This document shows positions 1 through 12,879 of a DNA stretch of 64,000 nt, in pieces. Origin of the DNA: Adineta ricciae (taxonomy: Eukaryota; Rotifera; Eurotatoria; Adinetida; Adinetidae). The position numbers and the translations under genes were made by a program. Numbering within the stretch: the stretch's first letter is position 1; each line of letters begins with the position of its first letter. The stretch lies in the NCBI GenBank assembly GCA_905250025.1, contig CAJNOJ010000454.1, positions 1-64,000 of the forward strand, read 5' to 3'. The notes under the pieces were generated by a model. It worked only from the letters and a program-made list of their open reading frames with translations. It ran no database searches and was not told the origin of the DNA.

Positions 1-1187
1 GAATATGAAAGCGAGATTTCTTTGATCTAAATAGATTCAAATCAAAAAGTTTCTAATTAACTTTTACTAAAGCTTGAAGAGAGCTTGTAAATCATAATCA
101 AGCAAAGCTTATCAGACAATTTTCATAGTATATTAATTAGGAAGAACATATTTTAAGATATGAAGAGAAACACAACAGACGCATTCATTCGTGCATATCG
201 TCAAGATGATCACTATTTAACTATTTTTGTCATTAAAGATCATTTCGATATAAGTTCAAAACCCAAATTGACGAACTCAAAACTGATAGAACTGTGGAAG
301 CCAATTCCATCGGAAAGGAAAGGTACAGCATATATATATTCGTCCTATCTTGATAATTAGAAGACAAGTAACGATACGCGTGAGAGCAAATATAATAAGG
401 ATCAGAGTAATCAGCGTTTATGTTACTTCAATTACCAGCCTAATGACTGTTTTAGATCTCCGTCTATCATACACCACATCAAGTGCTTTGTAAGAAGTTT
501 AAAAAAACTGCAATTCGTTGATTGCATATTAGATATCACAGAAAAAGAGAAGATTTTCTTTTGATTAGATAAAATGCCAAATGATTAGTCCTATTTGGTT
601 GTGAATTAAATCTAGACGGTGGTTTTTAATGATGAAAGGAGAAAAGTCACGTCACACAGCAATCAACATTGTAGTTCTAACGCGCTAACCAGTTTTGAAA
701 GAAGATGAAATAAGAATAATGAATAGTAGTAAAAATATCGCTTGCACCTGCGTTCACACCTTTTTTGCTGATATCCCAGATTCCAGAAATAAATGTATTC
801 TGCAGCAGTTATCCAAAAATCCTGGTCTCAAATCTTGCTACTATGAAATCCTCATAGTATCAGAGGAAGCGACTGACTTTGACTCAAGATTTTCTAATCT
901 AGGTTATCTTCGCTTAAAAATATAAACCCAAGCATCGGTTTCGATCGTAACATTATTATCTTATCAATATTTTGATCTTTTAGTAATTTCAATTCATGAT
1001 CGCTTGTGCCGTTAAAGAACAACTTTGTTTTTCTCTCCAAGTATTTAGCGTCCTTCTTGATCTCGAGTGCTCAAAAAGCAAAATGAAAGAAAAGATCACG
1101 CAGCTAAATCCATTGTCTAGAAGAGAAAAAGAATCATTGAAATAAAACATAGTTGAGCGTCGGAACAAATCCGAAACGTTTACAAAT
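1..1187. other. No recognised gene
   Basis: AT-rich sequence. Two short open frames (160-360 and 695-925, plus) have no recognisable domain, no clear splice partners and no second copy in the window, so I do not call them genes. They may be decayed exons. Confidence 0.5.
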
Positions 1188-1630
1188 TCTGTCTAGCGGA
1201 TGTGTAATTAATAAAGTTTGTTCGATTTTATCAAATATCACTTGATTAGTTCCTCAAATAGTTTCAGTAATAGTTTAGTTCAATCTGTCAAAGCGTACAC
1301 CTTTTGTAGAAATAACATAATATGCTGAAAAATGAATTCTGTACGTTTATTTGGAGATGAAGGCCATTTTATTAGAAAAAACATTTTTGCAGAAGATTTT
1401 CCTTTCGTNTCTGTCTAGCGGATGTGTAATTAATAAAGTTTGTTCGATTTTATCAAATATCACTTGATTAGTTCCTCAAATAGTTTCAGTAATAGTTTAG
1501 TTCAATCTGTCAAAGCGTACACCTTTTGTAGAAATAACATAATATGCTGAAAAATGAATTCTGTACGTTTATTTGGAGATGAAGGCCATTTTATTAGAAA
1601 AAACATTTTTGCAGAAGATTTTCCTTTCGT
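1188..1630. repeat. 221-bp exact direct repeat across a gap
   Basis: Bases 1188-1408 recur without change at 1410-1630, separated by the single N at 1409. The same sequence begins again immediately after the N at 37060. This is the signature of two overlapping contig ends joined without merging, not of a biological tandem duplication. Confidence 0.9.
1409..1409. other. Assembly gap (single N)
   Basis: Single N between two identical 221-bp sequences; an unmerged contig join. Confidence 0.95.
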
Positions 1631-2106
1631 TTGAAGTTTTTTTTGTCATAATCCAGTAAAAAAGAACAACTGCGCATTTACAAACTAGCTTGGTTTACAG
1701 AGCAAAGAGGTGTGATGAAAGGTGTGGTACCTCATCACATCCTCATTATTATTCTTGATAAATCTAACGGAAAAAACATCTTCTATTATTTATTTTGTCT
1801 ACATTGAGTTTGCTTCAGAACAAAAAAACAGGAATTGTTTGAAAGTACCTACGTCTAAGATAGTTGGAGAGAAAAACAAAACTAATCTGAAAATCGTATT
1901 GCGTTGAATATCTGTCTCTCATTCAGTATAAATCTACTTATAGGTGTTGCGTTTTTATCTTTCGATTTTAAATTTTACATGAGTAAAAATCATTCATCGA
2001 TAAATAGATTTCCCTTTACTGTGCGTCTATATTCTTCAGCGAAACAATACACATTCTTCTTAGTCTTTTTTTCTCACAAGAATACATTTACGTATAGAAT
2101 TTGAAA

Positions 2107-4380
2107 ATGATTTCTTTTTTGAATGTAATAAGGCAAATCATGGCGAAGCAATCTATTCATGATATTCAAGAAATGCGAATTCGAACATTAACAATGCATT
2201 CTGCTATCGCTCCTGAAAATCTTCAATTTGTAAATAATCATCAAGTAAGATTCAATTTGTTAAAAGAGAACATGAATCATGCGTCTTATTTTGATGATTA
2301 TTGTACAAACTATTTCAATCTATGTTCTCTGTAACAATAGAAATGGACATCATCATTAATCTGGGCTGTTCTGGTTGTAACATTTTCAACTAGTTTCGTT
2401 ATGGGTGTGAATAATGGTGGTCCGAATCAATATAATTCAGTAATTATACTAATTTTGCCCTTCAAGATTTGAAGAAAACATTTTTTTAGTTTATTATTCC
2501 TTGGGCAAGAGGATATCCGTTTCCGTGTCAAAAAGCTGATGGCGTCGCACAATGGGTAGCGACTGTTTGGTGGGGCTGTAATTATACTGCAACTTCATAT
2601 TTTAATAAGACAGGCTATTATTATTTACCAAGAATACCTGTCGATAAACAGGTTGTACAAAGTATTATCGATTCGATGCATTCGATTTGTCTTGTTATTG
2701 GTGGGACAATTGGAGGTTTAACTGGGCAATATTGGTATTTGCTTTTTACAAGGTTAATAATCTCTCAAACATTTTTTCTATTTTTTCTTTGAATTTCCAT
2801 ATTATTTGTTTGTTCTGTAGACGCAATGCTATTTGTGTTAGTATGGTTTTTCAAGTAGTAGCGTCAATTCTTATGGTAATTCCATTGGAAATTTATAATG
2901 GATATAAAAAAGGCGATCCTGATCGAAACGAGATCAATTATGCACTTGAAAATAAAGACATTGCAGTTGCTATTCTTTATATCTCACGTTTTCTTTCCGG
3001 ATGGTCATCTGGTAAGTTAGTCAATAAACAAAGAAATGTAAATTTTATTTGAAAATAGGTTTGTGTTGTGTTGTATCGACTATTTACTTAATGGACATAA
3101 GTCCACGTCCCATGCGTGGTAAAGTTGTCACATTTCATCAGTTATTCGTCGTTATTGGACTTCTTATGGGGCAAATAGTTGGCCTTCCATGGTTGCTTGG
3201 CCAACATGAGTAAGTTTCTCAATACATAATTCTTTCCTTATCTTTGTATCAACGATAGCAAATGGAATTGGGGTATGTCGTGGATTGGATTGTTCTCATT
3301 CGCAGGTTGTTTTCTCCTGTGGACATTACCAGAAAGTCCACGATGGCTTGTCCAAGAACGACAACGAACTGAAGCAGCTGCATCATTACGTATTCTTCGA
3401 CAAGTTAATTTAATTGATGCAGAACTTGATGAAATTGAACGCGAAGAAGCAACTGTTGCAAGACAAAACATATCCATTTATGAGATGTTTATTTTAGATC
3501 GTTATCGTTGGCCGTTGTTGACTAGTATTGCACTGAATGCTATTCAACAATTGTCCGGTATTAATACTGTAAGTATTCATATATACAAAAAAAGGAGTTC
3601 AAATGAAAGAGATCAAAATAATGAATACTTTAAATTGAAGGTATTTTTTTATTCCAATGAAACGTTGTCGGATATTGGTTTTGTTGATGACAAAGTATAT
3701 TGGGGTGTGCTTTCAACTGGTATTATCAATCTCATTATGACAGCAGCAGCAGTTAAATTTGTTGAAATATTCGGCCGTCGTCCATTGATTTTATATCCTC
3801 TTATCATAATTACAATAGTTATGATGCTACTTTGTTTCTCTATTCAATATCATATACGTATGTTTCTTCTATAGATTATAGTCAAAGTCTTTTCTAGAAC
3901 AGAATATTTTAGCAATACTATCTTTGGTATTAATATTAATATTTATTGCAGTATCGGCAGTTGGACTCGGCCCCATTCCTTATATATATCCAAACGAAGT
4001 ATTTACAATTGATATGCGACCAGCGGCTCTATCGATATCAATATTTGCTAGTTGGTTATGTAATACAAGTAACTATAACTTTTCTTTATTCAAATGCTAA
4101 TCATGATCGATCACGTCTGTTCTGTTTATCTAATATATAGTCATCAATCTATTATTTCCATTGTTAAAATCAGTGTTGGCTGGATATACTTTTCTTATCT
4201 TTTGCCTTTTCTGTACAACAGCTTTTGTTCTTCTTTGGTTTAAAGTAAGTGTTTTATTTGTTTACGTATGGATGACAAACACAAGACGAAGATTTTTATT
4301 GGTGATTTTTATTTTAGATGCCTGAGACAAAACGTAAGAAGTTATCCGAAATCGAAGCCTATTGGGGTTACATTAATTGA
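2107..4380 (+). CDS. GLUT/SLC2-type facilitated sugar transporter, 10 exons
   Basis: Major facilitator superfamily sugar transporter, a plasma-membrane uniporter by family. Ten exons splice in frame: 2107-2244, 2341-2439, 2490-2752, 2821-3011, 3059-3209, 3259-3568, 3641-3857, 3913-4068, 4141-4244 and 4318-4380. They give 563 aa, slightly long for the family because of an extended first extracellular loop. Family signatures appear in order: PESPRWL after TM6, QQLSGIN in TM7, GRRPL in the loop after TM8, GPIPYIYPNE in TM10 and PETK after TM12. PMRGK, a variant of the usual RG-K loop motif, precedes TM5. All introns are GT-AG and about 48-96 bp. The ATG at 2107 is the only one that reaches the exon 1 donor in frame. 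The substrate cannot be told from sequence. A second, broken copy lies at 37756-39923. This copy shows no lesion, so it is probably functional. Confidence 0.88.
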
Positions 4381-6857
4381 AAAATAGAAATCATCTACTG
4401 TGGACATATATCATCATATTTCAGAACAGACTTGTTATCGATTTACTCTACAAAGAAAGCATTCGGATTCAATTCTGTTTTACCTATTACAATAATAAAC
4501 CTTCACTTAACTAATGGCTTCGCGCAAAATATCCTCGTATTGTTTAACTACTTATAGGCAACTAATCAAAATTGAAAGCAGTCAGAGATGTTCAACATTT
4601 GAGGCCGTAGTTAAAGAGTCTCTCGACCGTTCTCATCCTCAGTAGAATTGTTGATCAGATTTTACTTTTCGGCGAATTTTCGATTGTATTTGCATAAAAT
4701 TCATTTTTTGTCTCCTAATGAAACCATGCCTTCTCTTTCGAAAAGTATCATTAATGGTCATCATGAATAACATCAGACAGAAAAAAACGACGTAACGGAA
4801 GTTAGCAGCGGATTCGAGTATTTCTTGCTGATATTCGCTCAAGGACTTGTGATGGATCTCTAAGCTCTTGTGATGGATAGATCTCGTCATTCTGCATCGA
4901 ATGATGTAAGATAACTCGGGGGTCATCCACCATAAGTGGGGATTATACCAGTAAATACTAGTAAAATAGTGATTTTTACCAGTGTATCCGGCTGACATTC
5001 GCTCAGCGACTTGTGATCAGTCTGAAATTTCTGGGACTGATGAAACTTGACGAGCTCCACAACTTTGTCTAATAACAATTTTCTGCCAGACTCTTCCTTC
5101 AGTCCGAAATATGTCAAGAACCGACCCTAATCCGTGAAAAACCTAGATTTTGGCGCCTAGTTTTGTCTAAAAGTGCTTTCCAGTGAAACAATCACTGGTT
5201 TCAAGTAGATCTTGGTTATCGCTATTGATATCATATCGAATTCATCAATTTCTAATTTGTGGGCATCACGAACAACGCTAATTAGCAATAAATCCGCTAC
5301 ATACATCTCTTCCCGCTCACTTATTGGTTCATTCTTGTGAACCAATAGAAATAAAGCAATAGAAAATAGTATACTTTTCAGAAATTTTATTGTGATAAAC
5401 TGGCTAAAATTGTAAATAGTGGTAGAATAGTCTTTTCTCTGAATTATTCTATGTAATTCGAGCAGAAAACTATATATATGCCTTTGTGTGGTCTTTTTTC
5501 AGACAAGCAACTATTATTCTGAACTGATAGTGAGATTCTATAATTTTCCTAATTGGTGAATTTCTTCTGTTGAAGAAAGAAGATGAAAGTAAGTATGTAT
5601 TGAAACGAAAATCTTATCTCGCAAATTTTCTGAGAAGTGAATTTAAAAATTTCCGCAGTTTAAAACTAAAAATTAGTTTTCTTGCCAGAAATAACAAACG
5701 GAATGGTTTGATTTTTGGTTTGAGGTTGGAGTGATCTTTGTTTGTCAAGTATGAATTGATGTTATCGAAATATATCCGTCTGGGCATTATGCAATCGATG
5801 TTGTATATTATAATAGATATATTATAATTGTGTGAAATATTTGTTTTTCTTCGTAATGAGCCGTAGTCGCGAGTTCGCACATTCTGGAATTTATTTCGAA
5901 TATATATAGTTTTGAGATTTATTCAAAGTATGATGCAGTTTAGTGTCTTTGCTTCTGATATACATACTGCGAATTAATAGAATATTTATTGTGTGAAGGA
6001 AGTTTTATTTAACATAGTTGAGAACTAGGAAGATTCATCGTTTCCACTCGCTTCACCATCGACCATGGCGAACAAGAGCAGCTCATGTCTGAGTTAGCTG
6101 TGCAGCCATTTCAGTTAACAGCTCTATTCACGGTATCGACTTGTACCGATCGACTTATTTCATCAGAATTCTAGGAAAGGAACAAAAATACTCTTTTCGG
6201 GCAACATTTTCACTCGACTTTGGAGTATGGCACTTGGCCAACGACCAGAGGTAATATTATTGGACTACGAATTCGTATATATTCCAGTCTAGCATTTGAG
6301 AGCCTCTTTTACCCACACCCTGATTGCACTGGAAATCTTTTGAAATCCTGGCAGGGTAAAACTTAAATGCTTTCTGCTACCAATGTAGAAAGATGGCTAA
6401 TTATGTGACCATCGCACACCTCAAGAATTGCACTTAATGAATCCCACCCATTTATTCAGTATGGTAGAGGGGACTCATCAATCACACTTTTAACTATCTT
6501 CTGCTCTTTAGCATTAGCGTGTTTCACCTATTACCCTCAATCTAAACACAAGCACATAGAACAGGAAACAGCATTTTTTGCATGACCCTCGCCACAATTG
6601 AGAATATAGCCCTAAGTCCTTTCTTCGTGGTTGACTTTTATATCTGACTGACTTTGACCTTATATAACTTAGCCAGTACCATCAGAGTCTCCTCTCTAGC
6701 AACAACCCTGTGTGTGACATATCCACACTTACAGATTGATTGCCATTGCTAAATTCACATTTTCAAGGCAGTCCGAGAAGTATTCACGACAGATCAACTA
6801 TAACTAATGGAAAAACATATTCAGTTTTATACTCAAGAACATCACTCAGCAACACAA
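4381..6857. other. Gene-poor stretch
   Basis: No gene recognised. The part at about 4550-4790 recurs beside the second transporter copy (about 40090-40310) and again at 46360-46570, so it belongs to a repeated segment. A short motif reading ATTCGCTCA..GACTTGTGAT occurs twice (about 4833 and 4988). Open frames here are short and without domains. Confidence 0.5.
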
Positions 6858-7240
6858 TCGGTGTGAAGCTAGCACGAAGGAGCTAGCACGAACAAACGAT
6901 ATGTTAGCTAAAAAATTTTTTACTGAGTATGTCCCGTCCATAAAAACTACACCATTAGACTCAGAATTAAACTCTGCATCGAATGGTGGCATTTGAATTC
7001 GCCGGACAAACTTTGGAAATTTTTCTATCTATACTTTTGTTCGTTTCCTTTAGGTCTATTTATAATTCAGATAGAATTTTTTCAAAGTTTGTCCGGCGAA
7101 TTCAAATGCCACCATTCGATGCAGAGTTTAATTCTGAGTCTAATGGTGTAGTTTTCATGGACGGCACATACTTAGTAAAAACGTTTTTAGCTAACATATC
7201 GTTTGTTCGTGCTAGCTCCTTCGTGCTAGCTTCACACCGA
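6858..7240. repeat. 383-bp near-perfect palindrome (foldback/MITE-like)
   Basis: The sequence from 6858 (TCGGTGTGAAGCTAGCACGA) reappears as its reverse complement ending at 7240. Arms are roughly 160-175 bp around a short spacer near 7035-7068. Arm ends are GC-richer than the surroundings, and a sub-motif GCTAGCACGAA is repeated inside each arm. No clear target duplication is visible. The right edge abuts coding sequence of a minus-strand relic gene, so it probably inserted there. An open frame over the arms (6983-7255) is a by-product of the palindrome. Confidence 0.8.
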
Positions 7241-9014
7241 TATACTATCGTCTAAACTAGTATTATAATCTACAGATATACCTCGTTCTTGTGCTTTTTT
7301 CAATTGAAATTCCTCCTCACCCCCAAGTCGCCATAGTATTCCATCCGCACAAAACTTGAATTCCGGTGCGTTTGATTGTAATAAAGATTTAAGCCTTTCG
7401 ATAAATCTTTTATCGATTTTCTAGAATTTTGCTGCTTTTGAATTGAAGCTGATCGTCCAGATAAGATCAAGAGCTAATTGCTGAATTGTTTCACGATCAA
7501 ACTCATCAACACATGCTGATTTGGTCAATGATGGTAGGCCATCTTGATCAATCAATCCATTTCTCATATGTCTATTTTGAGTAATTACTAGAATATAAAA
7601 AAGTATCAATCATTTATGATGTTATTAACTGTACCTTTCATAGCTTGAAGTAACGTTCGTAAATGAATACCGCCATGTGTTTGAGTCGAGTTTCTAACCA
7701 TGTTTGATAAATATGTTGTATATTTTGATGCTAAATCTTCAGGTTGCTGCAAATCAACAATGTTATCGATGATTAGTGCAAATAGATTTTTTGCTAAAAA
7801 TTGAAATTTTTCCTCATATCTCCTCTTTCTTTCTACGTTTGCTTCATCTTGACTTCTATCCTTATATTTACACAGAAATACAAGCATTTCATTATATTTT
7901 TCTCTTGCATTATTAGCTTCCATCGAATCTTTTAGGATGGATACTAATCTGGTACTTAACGTCAAATTATAAAGTAAAACCAATACAGTATATACATGTG
8001 ATTTATGCTTAATAGAGAAGAGCTTTTGTCCACTTTTATCGGTATGTATCTCTGTTAATGACACTATAATATCTAAAAGATCTTTGATGATATCATTTGG
8101 GAATTGTTCACGTGTTGTCTTAAATGACGCACAAATGGTTAAAATTTCTAAATATCGAATAAAAGCGTTAGAATCGTGCTTAGAATTTCGAATTTTCAAG
8201 TTCTCCAGTTGACAATCAGAAAATGAAGGAAACCATTTGTGATAAATGCGCAACCAATATTTCAGAAATGGCTCATATAGTTTAAGTGCAATTTATTCGT
8301 CTTGTTTGGTGCAATACGTCGATAGATATAAAGGACATGATTCTGTGAAAAATAGAGCATTTTCTTTATCCAAATGATCGAAAATTTCTATGTATGGTTT
8401 TGATAATAAGCAACGTATGTATGGTTCAAGGATTTGCAATTGAATTTGTTCACGCATATGAGATGAAGTACTTAAACAGAAGCAATGAAGTATTTCTTTT
8501 AAAACTATGCAACGTATTGTTAAAGAGGAGTCGTTGGAAACTAGTATGAGACATTTTCTAAACATGTCTATGACACGATCGGTAAATAAGCATTTTTGAA
8601 TAACTGGATGTGCATTGTTTTGAGATGATTTTAAGCTATTCAAGAGAACACACATTGATTTAAACGTTTTCCCATCGTTTTCAGTAAGTGTACAATCGGA
8701 TGATTGACAAGCATTTTCTAATAGAAATAAAAATGTGTTATGAAAAACTTGCCAAAATTCATGTCGTTCAATCGATGGATGTATTGATTTTCTATAGCCA
8801 TTAGTCAAACCTTGACAAATTATTTGCATAACTTTCCGTGCCAAATCAGATTGAGCAATGCCATCTTCGATAAGATTCTGTAAATCATGATGTGCTGTAC
8901 TCACGACATATGTTACAATATACTCATCCTGAAGAGCAGCATTGGTAATAGTGAGTTGATCGATATCTAATTTAACTTTTTTAAATATATCACGATCTGT
9001 ACGAGCAGTACTGT
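7241..9014 (-). pseudogene. Helical-repeat protein relic with in-frame stops
   Basis: On the minus strand one frame runs from about 9014 to the intron near 7632-7591, then continues in frame to 7241, but is broken by TAA at 8293-8295 and TAG at 7421-7423. Sequence on both sides of each stop stays coding-like, so these are nonsense changes rather than gene ends. The product would be leucine-rich and alpha-helical (ARM/HEAT-like character). The segment after the second stop (FCADGILWRLGGEEE) resembles, from memory, the linker that precedes TIR domains in some bdelloid ARM-TIR proteins; that link is weak. The 3' end is cut by the palindrome at 6858-7240, and the 5' exon upstream of an acceptor near 9015 was not found. 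Function unknown. Confidence 0.6.
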
Positions 9015-9610
9015 CTTCTATTAGTGATGATTATTTTAAGTCTATATTTCAGTTGCGAACTTGAATGTATCTTCAATGCAGAAAAACTTATAAACTTTTT
9101 CAATTATTTAGTATTAAGTCGCTGTATAACATAAATATACTCGCAATGGCCATTTTTATCGGATGTAACAGAAAAATACGATTTCTTATCGATTAAATAA
9201 AACTAAAGAAAAAGAGAAGAATAAGAGACAGACCGAGCAAATAATTCCTGTAGAAAATTCACAATACAATTTGTATTTGTATTTGCACAGTTCTGATTTG
9301 CGAGCGATAAAAATACTAGTTCTATAAAATTTTAAATTTATATATCATCAAACTTTTTATTTGAAGAGAAATTTCATAAGACTGGCATTTTTATGAAATA
9401 CTTACCTTTATGATCCCTCTCATCAATAAAACAATTAGCAAAATTTGAGGACTATCTGAGTTACTCAAAACTCTACTTTCTCCTTGAGGGTGTAGGTCAA
9501 CGTGTTAGTGAACTTGATGGGTAATAATGACATTCTAATTCATAAATGGTGACGACACTTTATAGCGATGTTGTAGAATAATACTAAGTTTATCGTCTAT
9601 TTTTTATTAT
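9015..9610. other. No recognised gene
   Basis: AT-rich interval upstream of the helical-repeat relic. It may contain its missing first exons, but I could not identify any. Confidence 0.4.
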
Positions 9611-9904
9611 TCAAATTTTGTTTTCTGCGATGCCCGTGATAAACTCGAGATCGCGTTGATTTTTCAATAAATCTCTATGATTTGGAGGTAATCCCCTCTT
9701 TAAAATATAGTCAGTTTGCCTCAAGTATTTGAGAGACAAGTGGATTAATTGCTGATCTATGTTTGCACTTTCAACAATTGCTTGAAGTCCAAGTGATGTA
9801 CCAATCAAATTATAGCAAACCCCAATAGTTGGATCGATTGAAGATAAGTAATTTAATCGTATTTTGAAGGTGTGGGTGAGGGTGAAAGAAAAACCATTTT
9901 TCAT
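9611..9904 (-). CDS. Hypothetical 97-aa open frame
   Basis: Uninterrupted minus-strand frame from an ATG at 9904 with a mixed, globular-looking composition (LIHLSLKYLRQTDYILKRG). It has no recognised domain, signal peptide or membrane segment. It shares its strand with the relic gene at 7241-9014 and could be one of its exons, or a chance frame. Confidence 0.25.
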   Translation of the reverse strand: MKNGFSFTLTHTFKIRLNYLSSIDPTIGVCYNLIGTSLGLQAIVESANIDQQLIHLSLKYLRQTDYILKRGLPPNHRDLLKNQRDLEFITGIAENKI

Positions 9905-10073
9905 AACGGATTTTTATGTGGAGTCTTGTGCTATCAAATATGTTTCGGCGACAATATAAAAAAAAGATAAGACAAGATAAAATAATAAAATCGAAGCATC
10001 ACATATTTTTTTGTGTTCGTCTCATAAACACATTTTCTTTTTCTAAAAAAATAAAGCACAACTTCCAATAATA

Positions 10074-12861
10074 ATGACACAAGTACCATTAGTCGATCAT
10101 ACTCAACGCATTCCGTTTACAACGGAACATTCTACTACTATTGATTCTAATAGTTTAAAAGAGTAGGTAATAATACAATTTTACAATATCAAAATATTTC
10201 CTATCATTCTATAGAATAAATGAATATAAATGGCAACGATGTTGGAATGAAAGACGTAAATTACATCGAAATCGTAATTATAATAATGAATGTGATTGTG
10301 AATGTGGCAGCGATGAAGATGATATTTTTGAATTAGAAGATTTGGATAGACGTCTACGTCAACTTAAAAATTTCAATCGAATACCAAAGTCAATAGATGA
10401 TAATTTTGAAATCGATGCTCTTGAACAACGGATCAATATTTTACAAGAACAAATAATTATGAAAAACAATAAACGTGCATCGAACTTCTATGAAGAATGT
10501 ATGCATGAAGCACGAGTGATGTTGCATCGAATGCGAGCACCATTATGTGCTGATGATCAAGAATGGAAAAGAATGCTTGATAATCTTGAAAATGATATGG
10601 AAGTAGATGAGGAATATATAATTAATCAACAAGACAATCGAATTTTAAATTCTATCATCAATGAAGGTCCTATGAAAACACTACCGACTGTTTATCTTAA
10701 TAAAAACGAAAAAAACCATCCTCATTCATCCGAAACAACAATTGTATTTAATAATGCTACTGAATGTCACAAATACATATCATCTTTACATGAACCGATC
10801 CAATTGATTATTTCAAATGAATATATTAATGACAAAGAACTTATGAAAACCTTCTATAATAATTTCAAAATTAGTTCTATAATACAATTAGATGATAATA
10901 ATGAAATTGAACAGAAGCAAAGTTTCAAACCATTGTTACTACGCAATCAACAACGTTTAATAATTATTATTCTTACATCAGATAGTCAAGATGACGAAAT
11001 ATTAAATCTTAGTAAACAATTGATTCTAACTACTGATTGTATTAATATTTTTGATAATGCTGTAGATTGTTTTGATTATATTTCTACAACAAAAAATTCT
11101 CTTATTTCAGTTATTGTTCTTGGTGATTATGCAAATAATCAAAAAATACTTAATATGCTCAATGAATGTCCTTCAGTAACAATGATTTATTGCCAGACAG
11201 ATAATCAAGAATTCACAAATATTTATCCTAAACTTCAAGCTACATTTATTGAACTTAATCCACTTTGCCAACGTATTAATACCAATTTGCCTGTAGTACC
11301 TGAGACTTTCAATGTATTCAGTCCAAATAATATCGAACAATCAATTCGAGATCTTAATACAGAGAATATAGCATTTATATGGTATCAAATTATGATTGAT
11401 CTTATACGATCATTTCCAAATACAGATCAAACACGAAACAATTTTCTAATGGAATGTCGACAACAATGTATCGGTGATAATTATCGTCTGCGAGAAATTG
11501 ATGATTTTGAACGGAATTATCGTTCGACAGCTGCATGTGAATACTATAAAAAAACAGCATGTTTCTTTCAAATTATTAATGAAGCATTGCGAAAACAGAA
11601 TGTAACAAAAATTTACAATTTGAGAATGTTTATCAATGATATTTCTACTCAAATATTAGAAAAAAATGATACAACTATAAAAAAGATCACAGTTTATCGT
11701 GGTCAATGTATTGGTAATGAAGAAATTGATAAATTACAAGGAAAAGAAGAAAGTTTCATAGCATTTAATTCATTTTTATCCACAACTCTAAATGAAGAAG
11801 TTGCGAACGCTTTTGGTGGTGGTGGTTTTTCAACAAATTCTGAAACTCATTCTTTCTTAATTATAGAAATTGAAACAACAACAAATATGTGTTGTGATCT
11901 TAGTAAATATCCTGGTTTTCCCGACGAAGAGGAATATTTATTTATGATTGGAACTATATTCAAAATAATTTCATTTAAATTTGAATCAAATAAAACTTAT
12001 AAGATGAAACTTTCCTGTTATGAAGATCAAGATTGTAAACAATTGGATATTATTAAAAAACATTTTCAACAAAAGATTTCATTTGATTATGGTCCAATTA
12101 ATCTTATTTGGGGACGTTTTCTATATCATATAGGAGAATATAATTCAGCAAAAGAATATTATATAAAATTATTGGAAGAATTAACAAATAATCAATCGGA
12201 TTTAATTATTACAATCACAAATGATCTTGCACAAATATATTTTCGGCAAGGTTTATACATTGAAGCGAATAATTATCAAGAAAAAGCTTTAAATCAAGCA
12301 AATCAATTATTTCCAACATCAAATGAATCTATTCTTTATGAGAATCATGGAAATATTCTTGTCAAACTAAATAAATATGCCAAAGCACTTGATGCTTATC
12401 GACATGCATTAATTATTGAAAATAGACGAAAACCACAAAGAAAAGAACATCTCGCACGTATTCATTCAAATATGGGTATGGTTCATAATTATTTACATCA
12501 ATTTCCATTAGCTCTTCGTTGTTTTCGTCATGCATTTCAAATACAACGTCGTATATCACTTGCTAATGCAACAGATTTAGCAGCTACATGTAATAATCTT
12601 GGTATTGTTTATACAAATATTGGAGAACATAAACTCGCTCATAAATATTATTCGGAAGCTTTTAGTATCGCATTACGTTCTTTACCATATGATCATCCAA
12701 CAACACAAATGTATTTAAGAAATCGTGATATTTATTTAACTGCAACACCCCTACATGAAAACAAAAAACCATATTTTATTGAAATCGCACATTTATATAG
12801 ACGTGATAGTAATGCTACTATAGCTGAAATTGAAATTACACTTGATTCAGCAAATAACTAG
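10074..12861 (+). CDS. ADP-ribosyltransferase (ART) with C-terminal TPR repeats
   Basis: Two exons (10074-10162 and 10215-12861) give 911 aa. The N-terminal half has an acidic, Cys-containing stretch and two related alpha/beta segments (each with a '..A.[ED]C..YIS' signature, about residues 135-330). The ART core lies at about 518-625 and shows the R-S-E pattern of arginine-type enzymes: TVYRGQ, FNSFLSTT and PDEEEYLF. That predicts transfer of ADP-ribose from NAD to a protein target. From about residue 645 to 890 come repeated helix pairs with TPR character (AKEYYIKLLEE, ALDAYRHALIIE, ALRCFRHAFQIQ, AHKYYSEAFSIA), like the kinesin-light-chain-type repeats joined to ART in bdelloid families. 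No signal peptide, so probably cytosolic. Converges on the DnaJ-FYVE gene with only 18 bp between stop codons. No lesions seen. Confidence 0.85.
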
Positions 12862-12879
12862 ATAAAAAATACATATATG

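Noticed and set aside
6983-7255. 90-aa plus-strand open frame
   Set aside because: Lies across the arms of the palindrome and mirrors itself; a product of the inverted repeat.
11446-11652. Minus-strand frame inside the ART gene
   Set aside because: Antisense shadow of an intact coding exon.
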